A stretch of 64,000 bases of DNA, taken from positions 5,456,001 to 5,520,000 of the forward strand of contig CM114273.1 in the NCBI GenBank assembly GCA_050084515.1. Reading direction: 5' to 3'. Shown here in pieces: positions 1-10,525 of the stretch. Both the position numbers and the translations under genes were made by a program. The stretch comes from Blasia pusilla. Taxonomy: Eukaryota; Marchantiophyta; Marchantiopsida; Blasiales. Position 1 is the first letter of the stretch. Each line of letters begins with the position of its first letter. The notes beneath the pieces were generated by a model, which worked only from the letters and a program-made list of their open reading frames with translations, had not been told where the DNA came from and searched no databases.

Positions 1-77
1 GTTGAGAATTATTTGAAAAGTTGTAGCTCAAGTTGAGAAGCGTGGGCACTATAGGGATTTCAAATCGTAGAAACCAA

Positions 78-903
78 GCAACCCGTTGGATGCGACTGGT
101 TGCCTGAGTGTGCAACTAGTTGGAAACCGACAGGTTGCATCAAGAATTTTGTGTTACCCGTCGGAGCGCGACATCATGTACGAGGAATGTTTGTGCAACC
201 CGTCGGAACCCGACTGGTTGCATGAGTGTGCAACATGTCAAATCCCGACGGGTTGTAAGTTGCATGTATACAAGGCCTGCAAATAATTTGACCCGAATAG
301 GTTGCAAGCCGCAAGGATGCGAGTTAACTCGGTCTGCAACTCTTCGGATTCCGACTTGTTGCGTTTGTATGCGACTCCTCGCATTCACACACGTTGCGGC
401 TGTCTCCAAGTCGCATGCAAACACGTTGCATCAGTTCAAGTTTACTGGAACCCGTCGAATTCCAATAGTTGCAAAGCTTCGTGTGTGGACACTTCTTGCA
501 AGCCAACGGAATCCGACAAGTTGCATAAGGATTTTTGAGACCGGACCGGCCTGCTTCTCACAACCCGTACGATTCCGACGGGTTGCGTGAGGTGTTCTTG
601 GGTGCTACGTTGCGTAAAGGTTACAGGGATATTCCATGGATGTCTCCGACTTGCAACCCGTTTCAAGTCGGAGGCTGGAAAATCCATGTGCGACCCGTCG
701 GATTCTGATGACTTGCACTTGGATCTTCTAGGCTTGGAAGATCCAAGTGCCCGGGGTGGCCAAAGTTACTTGCAATCCGCCTCAATCCGGCTGTTGCTGC
801 GTGAGGTAGTTTCTGGGTGTTGCAACACATCGAAAACTGACGGGTCGTAGAATCTTTCATGGGATGCCTCCGACTTGCAATCCGTCTGGTTCCGACAAGT
901 AGC
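78..903. repeat. Array of about 16 short imperfect palindromes
   Basis: About sixteen degenerate copies of a 26-27 bp inverted repeat. The half-site is close to GCAACCCGTCGGA and is followed by its reverse complement TCCGACGGGTTGC. Clear units start near 78, 112, 153, 195, 230, 279, 336, 371, 446, 498, 560, 653, 690, 772, 822 and 877, so centres lie 34-93 bp apart. The outer GCAAC/GTTGC and the inner CGGA/TCCG are the best-kept parts. The segment between units is not conserved. No convincing gene overlaps it: the open frames through the region simply translate the repeats. Function unknown; it could be a degenerate satellite, an expanded protein-binding site, or the inside of an unrecognised element. 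Confidence 0.8.
718..747. repeat. Perfect 11-bp hairpin inside the palindrome array
   Basis: CTTGGATCTTC at 718-728 is repeated as its exact reverse complement at 737-747 with an 8-bp loop. Its sequence is unrelated to the surrounding GCAACCCGTCGGA half-site. Confidence 0.75.
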
Positions 904-1664
904 TTTTTTCTTTGCTCATAGAGCCATTTTTGTTCCCTTCTCACATTGCCGTTGTTGTAGGGATTGAACATTCATGAAAATGCCTTCTGCCCCAATATAA
1001 ATTGAGCAGAAAGTGTTTTTACCTCCTAGAGGTCGTCACAAGCATGCCAAAGAATTTCACTTGTGGAGGCATGCCAATAAGACCAGGCAAGAGCAATGCT
1101 ACAATCTGCAGCATCCCCTATCTTCCTCACAAAAGGCATAACAAAAGGAAGGGGGCCTTCGATTTACGAGCTCTATGTCAGGGCAACTGTGAGATTTGCT
1201 GATGAAAAACTCTATGTGGAATCAGTGCGTAGCAGGAACTTCCCTCGAGCAAGATATTCACATTGGTGGGGACATTCGTGGGCGTGTTTTTAGACGTCCC
1301 ATACATATGGTGGTAGAGCAGTCCGAGTGAGACTCATGGAAACCAGATAAGTATCTTGATTTCAGGCAAGTGAAGAGGTAGTATCGAGGAACCCGGTGAT
1401 TGATTTGGATGAAGAAATTACGCCGCCAAAGAGACCCATATTGCTCCCAAATCCGTGATGCTCCCCTGTTGGAAGTTAGTGACATCCGGTCGCTCATTAT
1501 GGCTCAAATGGATTGTAAACTCAAATGGCATATATCTCGGAGCAACCTGGACGTGGACCGACTTAGGAGTGATTAGGAGAGGATGCGGATGAGATGAAAA
1601 GCCTGTAAATTTCAGCCTAAGATTCTAGCTCTCGAATTCGACCCTCTACTACTCGATAATCTCC
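904..1664. other. No gene or repeat recognised
   Basis: Mixed-composition unique sequence. Short open frames occur on both strands but none shows a recognisable motif or a repeated relative in the window. Confidence 0.6.
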
Positions 1665-1800
1665 TTGGAGAGCGTAGATGAAGAGGTTGTGGATTTCAAC
1701 TTGCAATTCTTGTGACGGTAATAGCCCTCCCGAATTCTGGCGCACATGTGGACCGAATTTACGAAGTGCACTTCTGTCACAAACATCAGATTAAGGGGGA
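1665..1800 (-). repeat. Short fragment of repeat family F, inverted
   Basis: Matches the stretch around 48,440-48,580 in the right arm: the same run from the 'gagagcgtagatgaa' segment through the hairpin to 'tcacaaacatcag', with substitutions. It is a truncated, diverged copy of the family seen at 5.2, 10.1, 44 and 45-48.9 kb. The hairpin element inside it spans 1711-1781. Confidence 0.7.
1711..1781. mobile_element. MITE-like hairpin element H1
   Basis: Begins TGTGACGGTAATAGCCCTC and ends with an imperfect reverse complement closing in GTCACA. It is one of six related 65-85 bp foldback units in the window (1711, 5823, 10429, 12681, 46244, 48484). Here the core differs most from the others. 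Confidence 0.5.
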
Positions 1801-2472
1801 TCCGATCTCGTCAACCATAGCACTCGAGCTCCAGTTCCTGTCCCATGCGAAGTCGGAAAGGCGCTTGAAATGAGAGACGTTTTACATCGCGCCACGAGCG
1901 CTTCATATGTGATCCTTCCACGCGGAACAGCCGCTCGAAATCTCAGCGCAGGAGCTGCTCTCAAAGGAGGACTGTCGAGCTTCCATTGGCGACGGCCTCG
2001 AGTCCCCAAGAGTCGAAACTGGAGCTGAAGGACTTGGAAGAAATCGAAATCAGAGCCCAAGCTCTTTTGGCATCCTATCAGACGATCGCTGCAGGTGATG
2101 TCCCATCCACCAGGAGTGGCGGGCGATGAGTCACAATCCAAAGAACTAAAAGATAAAAGAGTTTGAAGCCAAAAGTACACGCATCAGCCACCACCACCAC
2201 GGACATAGCTGATAAGAAGCCATCAATCAGCCCCGGAAAAATCGTTCCTCGAACCCACTCGCAAGCACCGACGCCCACCAGCGCTTCGTTCGGGAGAACC
2301 TTTTCTAAACCCACATCATTCATTCCACTCGGTGGAAATCGCATTGTGCTCATACGGCTCCACCTCAGCTCAACACCTGCTCCTGCTGGAATGCATGAAA
2401 AATACCAGAAGTGATAAACTCCTACTATCTAAGACATAAATTAATCCTTTCAATGGTAGAGTCCATAGACAG
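1801..2472. other. No gene recognised
   Basis: A GC-richer stretch with overlapping open frames on both strands (for example 1791-2180 minus, 2163-2414 plus). They lack conserved motifs, and the two strands are open together, as expected by chance in GC-rich DNA. Confidence 0.5.
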
Positions 2473-2640
2473 TTCTTAGACAGAAATCTTTCAAATATGG
2501 GGCACAAATAATAAGATGTGATGGTCGGTTCTTAGACAGAAATCTTTCAAATATAGGGCACAAATAATAAGATGTGATGGTCGGTTCTTAGACAGAAATC
2601 ATTCAAATATGGGGCACAAATAATAAGATGTGATGGTCGG
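2473..2640. repeat. Tandem repeat, 3 x 56 bp
   Basis: Three head-to-tail copies of a 56-bp unit beginning TTCTTAGACAGAAATC, starting at 2473, 2529 and 2585. They differ at only one or two positions each, so the expansion is recent. Confidence 0.95.
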
Positions 2641-4926
2641 ACAGGTTCTTTGGAACCTTTTGTTGAAAAATCTCCCTAATACACGATTAGAAGAGCTGTT
2701 CATAAAGATCCAAGAAGTAAGGCAATATTTAGACAAAGAAATAGACAGCAAACTATTGTAACAATCGCAAAAACCGAACCAAAAACCTTATCCCTATAAG
2801 TTTTCTCCCATGACAGGTAGATAGAGCTGAAAGATGACATGGAATGTAGGACGCAAGGGCCTCCATTTATAACGCTCGTATTTAGCGTTGGGCATCTATA
2901 GTTGGGATAAAAGAGGAGAAATTCAATAGTTCTAAAGCATATTTAGGGTTTAGACATCTTTAGATCTTACCAATGGACATTGAGTGGTGGCCCAATCTCT
3001 AGGTTTCCAAAAGTCTGTACATGTTTGGATGGTGCGTTAAGAAATTTGGTTAGTGCTAGTAGTGGAGGCTAGCTTTCCGAACGGATTAATCTGAATTTCA
3101 ACTCCGTTATACACTTCTCTACGTATATAAATCCAAAAAGGGAGAATGTGGCATCTTTGGATATTTATAGTCCATTTTAGTGAAATGTAATTTCTTTCTC
3201 AAGCTCTACTCATAGTTGTCCTTGTTGCCATAACTTGAAATAATGAGGATATCCTAGAAATTTGAGGGAAAACCCTAAGCATTAGGTATATATGAGAAGG
3301 AAACGCAATTAGTCTCTTAGGTTCTAAGGGTCCACATTCACTAATTGAGGGTTTTAGTGTTTTAGCATAGTTTTAGAGAGGATAAATGGGAAACTCTCTT
3401 TGGTTTAGAGATAAGGGAAAAAACTGCATTGTAGTGATTCATACACATTTCCATGTGATTTTAGCATATATATCATGTTTACATGGCTTGTAATTTTCCA
3501 TTGGATCCATAAATCCCAATGTAGCCTAGGTCATACATTGATTTTGATTTAAATTTAGAGACATTTCTTGATGCCCTTTCTTCTAAGAAATGTTTCCACA
3601 TGTTGGAAATTATGGAATAGGAGTGAATACTACTATCTTAATGGGAAAAATTTACAGCACTTGAGACTCTATATTAGGGAAGAAAATACTTGCCACCAAC
3701 AAAATGCGTAGGTGAAAATCTTCTATCCCCAAGATGTAGAAATAGATGAGATTGGAGTGAGATTATTTTGGATAAGATTGTGAAATAATTCATGAATGCT
3801 AAATGTGGATGTCATGAAGATGTCTAGCTCAAATATTCCAAGTTTTCAAAAATAAATGTTCGCGCAAGTATCCTATCTTAGCGGTTGAGGGATTCAATTG
3901 GTGGGTTTCTAGACGGAGATTCAAGGGATGAAATATAAGACCCCTCAAATGATCATGATGTTCTAAAAGATCTAGGTAATTTTAACAAGAGCATAAGATC
4001 ATGCATCATGAAATACTTAATAATTATCAACTCAAAAAATTTCCAGAATTTTTTAATTGATAGGAAATGTAATGGTAATTATTAGATCTTTGCCATCTAG
4101 TTGAAGAATGGATGGTTTTACAACTGAGATCAATCGGAAAAATATTTGAGAGAGATAAAATACCCTTTAAGTCATGATGATGTTGAGATAATGCTACTAG
4201 GCATAGAATATAGAATCTACAATAGTTTCCATGGAGTTTGCTTAAGACTAGACTTAGGAAAAAAAAAAGAATTAGTTTTAGTGATGAATATGAAATATAT
4301 ATCTTACTCACATAGGAAAACTCTACATAGGTTAGATTTTTCTTGCACCAAACACACTTTCTAGAGAAAAAACTTACAAAGGAGGCATAAATATTATTTA
4401 AAGAGAAACCCAATTTCCACCACATTTCCAATTATTAGTAGGTTGTTTAAGTAAGAAATAGATGAAATCACTCTAAGCTTAAGAAATGGTCCCTAAACAT
4501 TCTTCTAAATTACGATAGCCTTATGGAAAATTAGATGCTATAGAAACTTGCTCAATGTGGAGCAAATATCTAAAGAGCCTTTACGTACAAGTGAATGCAC
4601 ATACATTTCTTTTTTAACATTTTTAGTGTAATAGATTGCCAAGCCAACTATGAGCGATAGAATTTCTCTAAACGTGAAGCGGTTATAATAATAGTAATAA
4701 TAAAAAAAAATTCAAGGAAAAAAACATAGCACTCTCGCACTAATTATCTAACTTGGAGTGACTAAACCTAAAGAATTTATACTTCACAAGCCTCCTTATG
4801 CGGCTGCTAGAGAGGGGCGTCCGGGTCAACCCTAAGGATGAATGTTAAACTCTCCACGTAAGCCCTAAGGCACACACCTCTCTCCACCTAATCCCTACCC
4901 TTAAGAGGGCCGCCGCTCAAGGGCAT
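2641..4926. other. AT-rich stretch without recognisable genes
   Basis: AT-rich sequence with frequent stops in all frames. The longest open frames (4027-4431 minus, 4146-4364 plus) overlap each other and carry no motif I recognise. The GC-richer 4800-5010 segment at its end looks like a promoter/leader. Confidence 0.6.
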
Positions 4927-4934
4927 TATAAAAG
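4927..4934 (+). promoter_or_regulatory. TATA box ahead of family F copy A
   Basis: TATAAAAG sits in a locally GC-richer segment (4800-5010), about 290 bp before the start of the family F copy at 5221. It reads like a plant core promoter with a leader. No transcript evidence is available. Confidence 0.45.
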
Positions 4935-5220
4935 GCACACGCCTCTCCCTCATGCCATAGTATCGAAGAGCTTCATTCGCGTCTCTTCCAGCTTCCTCCT
5001 TCTTGGTAGGGAGACTCATCTGACTAACCCTACACAGATCTACTTGACAGAGAGTTTTGGGGAGCTTGAAGCTCTAGATTTTTTGTTTATGGGGGGCAAT
5101 GGTGATATTTGTTTGCAAGCAAATATGTCTATTTCTTCAATGCCTTTCCTTGCTTTGCGTGAATAAACCTTCATTGATTTAGAATAGTGCTATTTTCTTT
5201 TGGAGATTCGTTCTTAGTTT

Positions 5221-6540
5221 CTTTCCAGCAGGAGCTGGTTTTCAGGTTTTCAAAGAGCAGAATGGAAATCCAGCAAGGCTTGGGTTTGGAAAAAAATCTT
5301 ATGGCCCTAAATGATCTGGACATGTTGATGACATGTTGATGTATGAGGCATTAATGGCTCTCCCGAACAAAGCGTCATTCTAGCGGCGTAGGTGCTTCAT
5401 CGCACCGTGTGGAAGGATGCAAGAAAGGATTCTCATGGCGAATGGGCTTCGGATGGCTATTCAAGGATGAATCCCACCTCCTGATTCCATTCCATTTTTT
5501 TGGGAGGATATCCGGAAGCTCGCGTCTCAGCCGAATTAAGAGTGTTTTCACGGGCCCCACTCTGAGTTCTCATGAGTGGATTTCTACAGCTTTGGATCTG
5601 CTCCAATGGCTAGCGATTGGGATTCGAGGCCCTCTCGGGTGTATACTCGGGAGTCCTGCTCTATCATATGCTCTTGCCGAGATTCGAGGCGGTTCTCCTG
5701 CTTTCGAACGAATCCTTCCGTCTCTGTCTCAGCTCAGGTGCCCTTGCGAATTCAGATGAGAGATATTTCGGCGCTGGAGTGGTATTCGATGACGAGATTG
5801 CCGTCCCTTGGAACCTGATGTTTGTGACAGAACTGGCCTTCGTGAATTCGGTCCACGAGTGCGGAAGAAAGGAGTGGGATGAATTCGGGAGGGCCATTAC
5901 TGTCACAAGAATTGCTGGTTGAAGTCGACAAGTTCGCTCTCAAGAAGACTGCTGCCTACCCTAGAAAGACAATGCCCCTGCAAAATGATTACCAGTTCTC
6001 TTAAGAAGAAACATCGTCACGTCTCTGTGCTTGATTTGCGTGAAAGTGTATGTTTCCACATGTGAATAATCTTCAAGTACCTTCGGGGATACAATAAAAT
6101 TGTCACAACGCTTACAGGGAACATGGTTCCATATCTGTTACTTCTGTGGTTGGTAAACTCGGCGCTTGAGTGCGTTTTGGGATGCATGGCTTCTCTCTCA
6201 TGACTTATTTCCGTAGTTGTACGTAGCTTGCAAGGAGAGAATGAATGGAAAGAGGAGAGACCTGCAGTAAGTTTGCTGGAGCATAGAGCCATTGCTCTGA
6301 TATCTCTCGCACGTCCTCCATCTTCTCTCCAGCTAACTTCCTTTCGGTCCTGAGTTTCTCGTCATCTGCACCCCTGTGGATCGTCCACTCTATTTGATTA
6401 TGGATTGCGTACGCATATGTAAGTGTCGACTCTGTTGAGGTATGGTCTTTTGAAAGTTTAGAATGGACGACCCACGCTGGTGCAGATCTACGACGTGCCA
6501 AGAACGCTCGGCTCTAATTTCGCTCTCCCGTTTCGTCTTG
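5221..6540 (+). pseudogene. Family F copy A, diverged
   Basis: Aligns with 10,140-11,070 in the left arm. Both begin with a TTCCAGCAGG segment and share an ATG-led stretch encoding QQ-x-LGLEKN and later MYEALMAL or IYEALMAL. Both contain the TGTGACAG hairpin element and both end near a GAATGGAC-CCCACG segment (6461 and 11,041). In copy A the shared frame is broken soon after the first ATG (near 5262), and a stop follows the EALMAL stretch. The family is unidentified. The shared amino-acid strings suggest a decayed gene or element-encoded protein. Copy B at 10.1 kb is better preserved. Confidence 0.55.
5823..5907. mobile_element. MITE-like hairpin element H2
   Basis: Starts TGTGACAGAACTGGCC and ends with the near reverse complement of TGTGACAGTAATGGCC. 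A second inverted pair, TTCGTGAATTC and GAATTCGGGA, lies inside. 85 bp. Related units lie at 1711, 10,429, 12,681, 46,244 and 48,484. Confidence 0.6.
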
Positions 6541-7254
6541 CATTCGAAGGGTGGGGCTCTTGTGGACTCATCTGGAATCATTTTTGAGCGCCGAGTGATG
6601 ACTGTCTTCTGTGGTCTCTGTTTCTTTCTCCGTGATTTCAAGTCTTCTCGTGACATATGGATTTCTTACGTCGCATACAGCATCACAATCCCGCACTCTT
6701 CAATCTCTGAAGTTAGCTGTCTCCGATCTATAGGTGTTGGTTGAACTGGATTGGGCCACTCTTGAATGGTTTGCTGGTCGAAGGATTTCTCCTGTCATTC
6801 CACCAATGTCAGAGAGAGTTCGGGAGGGTAAAAATTGTGGTTTTTGCAGCTCTGCAAAAATGCGCACTGGAGATCAAAGAGATCTCTCTCACTCAGAGTA
6901 ACTATTCCAACTTCCCATTGAGATTTTTAGTCGCAAGAGCATCAGTGGATCCATCGCATTTTCAATTGGGACACACTTGCAAGCAGCCAAATAACATTCA
7001 GTCAAACAGGTGGTATGTTTAATTGATGGCTGGCAAATATTAATTCTCACTTAATGCGTTATAGACTGTCACACCAACTTTTTTTCGACGTTCGTCTCCC
7101 CCATTAGATGCGTGTGTTTTCTCACTTGGTGTAGAAATTCTGGCCTCAATATTATTTCAGCTTGAAGAACTGAGCCATTAGACAGTACCACTTGGCTACA
7201 TTTCACACTCTGTCCGAGTCCTCTGGTTTTTCTTCTGTCCCTTTTCTTGAGTTG
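6541..7254. other. No gene recognised
   Basis: Low-copy sequence of mixed composition. Short open frames only, none with a recognisable domain. Confidence 0.55.
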
Positions 7255-8229
7255 GTGCAATTCCATTATATCTCATTTCCTTCAGCTTTCCCTTACGATT
7301 ACTGTCCATCTGTAGTGAGTCCTCTATTTTGTGCGGGTCTCGTGTGTTCTTGGAGTATCTGCAATCCCACCAGATCTGCTTGCCTTCGACTTTCCTTCGC
7401 GGGGTCTAACCGTGTGAGTCCTCGTTAGTTTGAGAATAGTTATGCTCCGATGATAGCAACTTCCGAATCTTCCAAACCAGGAACAACGGCTGCGCCTGAT
7501 CAACTTCTTCAACTAAGGGAAAGATAAATACATTGCATTCGCCTCTTCCACAGGGCTTCCGCAATGTGTGTTCATGGTTTTTTGTTTTCCCTCCATAAGC
7601 ATCATCCACGTGCTAGAGTCTTCGTTGTTTGTGAACGTAACGCGGGGCTATCTTCTCCACGTATTTTCTCCTGAACTCCTCACACCCGTAGTTTGGTTGA
7701 TGAGCTCTGGATTTTCCATCGCTTCTCAGGAATTTCTTCACACGCTTGAGTTAGTTGATGGTGCAATTCCTTTATATCTCATTTCCTTCATCTTTCGCTT
7801 ACGATTACTGTCCATCTGTATTGAGTCCTCTATTTTGTGCGGTTCTCATGTATTCTTGGAGTTTCTGCAATCCCACCAGATCTGCTTGCCTTCGACTTTC
7901 TTTCGCGGGGTCTAGCCATGTGAGTCCTCGTTAGGTTGATAATAGTTGTGCTCCGATGATAGCAATTCCGAAGCTTCCAAACCAGGAACAACTGCTGCGA
8001 CTGATCAACATTGCATTTGCCTCATCCACAGGGCTTCCGCAATGTGTGTTCATGGTTTTTTTTTTTTCCCTCCATAACCATCATCCACGTGCTGGAGTGC
8101 TGAACGTAACGCGGGGCTGTCTTCTCCACCTCTTTTCTCCTAGACTCCTCACACCCGTAGTTTGGTTGATGAGCTCTGGATTTTCCATTGCTTCTCAGGA
8201 ATTTCTTCACACTCTTGATTTAGTTGATG
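7255..8229. repeat. Direct tandem duplication, 506-bp period
   Basis: Unit 1 (7255-7760) is repeated as unit 2 (7761-8229, 469 bp). Both run from GTGCAATTCC through TGCAATCCCACCAGATC and CGTAACGCGGGGCT to a shared TAGTTGATG end. Unit 2 carries small deletions, including the segment between the GATCAAC and CATTGCATT stretches, and has a longer T run. Open frames inside both units are broken, so I do not call a gene. Confidence 0.9.
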
Positions 8230-8741
8230 AGCTTCGGTTGTCTATCTGGGTGGGTCTTCACGTTGAGTTCTTTGCTCACTCTGCGCGTGTGATCTTTGAA
8301 CTCCCACAAGCTGTCAACTGAGGCCTCCAATATTAGCTCCATCCATCCATTCCCCTCCGTCAACCTGAACCATCGCGAGCACGGCCCTGAACTGCGAGAA
8401 CTTGGGAAGGCCTTCCACCTCCCAAAGCCTAAGCTCTTCCTCGGGTTTCAGAGACATCGAGATCATAATGTGCTCACATTATAAGAGCATAAAGATCTCT
8501 CTAGTCTCTCTCTCTCATCCCAAAGCCTTATTGAGCCAATTTTTTTGTCTGCCATGCTCTTATCTCCATCCTCCTATTATAAATCTGGAAAGTAGAGTTG
8601 GTCTTACCACATATTTTGAGTCGGATTCAATATTATTTAAAGGATTTATTAGCATAAACATATCTAGTCTAAACCTACATGGAAGCATTTGATTTAGGGG
8701 TATATCCTGAGATAATTTTTCTTAATTATACCTCTTGAAGG
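8230..8741. other. No gene recognised
   Basis: Continuation of unique sequence up to the TA microsatellite that starts the left inverted-repeat arm. Confidence 0.5.
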
Positions 8742-9292
8742 ATATATATATATATATAACAGAACATCCAATTCCAATAAGACATAATACAAGATTTGGA
8801 GAAAATCCTTCTACTTTTAGAAGGAAATAAATCCAATTTTAATGAGAAATATGTGATAACATATAATCTAGATATTATCATTACTAACCTACTTTTTGAA
8901 GGACATGACATCCGCTTGTAGTGACAAATAAGCAAGAATATAGTAGCTACAAATAATCTAATTATCTCAAAAGCCAAAACACTAGCAATTTTACATACTG
9001 AATGATTTATCTGAATATAGCATTTTAGTACTAAATAAAATAGGGATCTCCTCAACAACATAACTCATATTATACTTATTGATAAAGTCACTCCTGCAGC
9101 GTGAAGTGGAATTACTCAATTCTACTTTGCCCATGAATGCATGCATGAGCTCACACTAGTCTCCCTTTTACACCTCCAAAGGAAGGATAAGGAAATCCCT
9201 AAAATAGGCAGAATCTACTTATTTTATTGGACTGAAAGTCAATGAGCTAAAACAAAGACTACAATTCTTTAGTTTCCTTTGAATGCCGAAAC

Positions 9293-9320
9293 TGTAATTT
9301 ATGAGGCCTCATAAATTACA
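9293..9320. repeat. Perfect 28-bp palindrome
   Basis: TGTAATTTATGAGG followed directly by its exact reverse complement, with no loop. It is kept intact in the other arm at 49,660-49,687. The text just after it (tgtcctcccacattggaga) resembles the start of some plant LTRs, so this may mark an old LTR remnant. Confidence 0.9.
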
Positions 9321-10165
9321 TGTCCTCCCACATTGGAGATAAATTAGCTAGACTCACTTACATTCCTCGGTTTTCTCTCCTACATTATAAATCACATCAC
9401 AATGTGATAGTTTAGAATAAGTAAGAAAATAAATTGGCTAATTTAGGAGCACCACCAAAAAATTGTCTCTATATGATGAAATGAATGGTAGTTTTTTTAA
9501 GAGGAAACATAAAGAAAATACTAAGTATTAGTTACATTGGATCATGTCTATGAAATTCATCACTTTTCTCCACCTAGGAACACTATATACATAAGCTGGA
9601 TTTTCTAGCACCAAGTACAGTATAAAGAGATAGGAGTAACCAAGGAAGCAGTGGTAGAAATTTTTAAAGAGCTATATCACCTTTGATAAGCCCAATTTCC
9701 ACCACATCATATAGAAGAGGGTTATTTTTGTGGGGAATAGATGAAACCACTCCATAAGAGGTGAATGTGTTTATAGGGCATAAGGAAGGTTTCTAAACAT
9801 TCTTATAAAACTTAAAAATTTTAATAGAAATTCAGAAATCATGCTTAAGTAAGTTTTGGTTTCGGGGACCGTATTGAAAACTAGATATCATCATGAATAT
9901 GAAGCAAATATCTAACTAACTTTTGGAAGAAGTGCATAAATCTATTCTTTAAAATTCACCTTACAACTTTTAGGATATCAATTGGGAGAGATACTTTAGA
10001 AATTTAGAGTGAGTTTTCTAAATATGCAATTGGTATAATATTATGAGAGTTTTCTCAAGGATGTGAATACCTTTTTACGCTAAATTATCATTTAATTTAA
10101 TTAAAACCTAACCTCTCCAAGATTTGGGGAACCAAACCTTTGGTTTTTCATTCCAGCAGGTTGGA

Positions 10166-10525
10166 ATGAAACTCCAGCAAAATTTGGGTTTGGAGAAGAA
10201 TCAGAAGGCCCTAAACGTTGAAATGATATATGAAGCATTAATGGCTCTCACGAACGAAGCACTGTTCTGGCGTAGGTCCTTGATGGCATACCGTGCAGTG
10301 ATGGAACCTTATTCCTTGAGTGAAAAGTGTATCATCTCAGCTAAGGTGCCTTTGCGAATTCGGATGAGACATATTTCGGCGCTGGGTGGTATACGATGGC
10401 GAGATTATCATCCCTCGAACCTGATGTTTGTGACAGAACTGGCCTTCGCGAATTCAGTCAAGCGCGCAGCAAAAAGGTGGACCGAATGCGGGAGAGCCAT
10501 TACTGTCACAAGAATTGCTGGTTGA
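10166..10525 (+). CDS. Hypothetical ORF of family F (119 codons)
   Basis: Unidentified. The frame opens at an ATG giving MKLQQNLGLEKNQKAL, runs through IYEALMALTNEALFWRRSL, and continues into the hairpin element H3, which supplies the last third (ending RAITVTRIAG). I chose this ATG because copy A keeps an ATG at the same place (MEIQQGLGLEKN). The right arm keeps the downstream frame open but differs here by a 21-bp deletion. The N-terminal half is predicted to be mostly helical. The frame is open in both arms but broken in copy A. The arms are so similar that openness there says little about selection. It may be an exon of a larger gene, an element protein fragment, or chance. Confidence 0.3.
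   Translation: MKLQQNLGLEKNQKALNVEMIYEALMALTNEALFWRRSLMAYRAVMEPYSLSEKCIISAKVPLRIRMRHISALGGIRWRDYHPSNLMFVTELAFANSVKRAAKRWTECGRAITVTRIAG
10429..10510. mobile_element. MITE-like hairpin element H3
   Basis: 82-bp foldback with ends TGTGACAGAACTGGCC and its near complement closing in CTGTCACA. Mirrored as H6 at 48,484-48,565. Confidence 0.6.

Noticed and set aside
120-590. 156-codon Cys-rich ORF on the plus strand
   Set aside because: Its Cys and Arg richness comes directly from translating the repeated GCAACCCGTCGGA palindromes; frames on the other strand are equally open.
78-903. CRISPR array
   Set aside because: Units are imperfect palindromes with strongly varying sequence and irregular 8-66 bp gaps, with no cas genes and a eukaryotic setting.
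1791-2180. 129-codon ORF on the minus strand
   Set aside because: No motif, overlaps another open frame, and partly covers the family F fragment.
2935-2960. Telomere-type TTTAGGG repeat
   Set aside because: Only a single TTTAGGGTTTAG occurrence, expected by chance in AT-rich plant DNA.
4027-4431. 134-codon ORF on the minus strand
   Set aside because: AT-rich, biased to Ser/Leu/Phe, overlaps an opposite-strand ORF; no recognisable domain.
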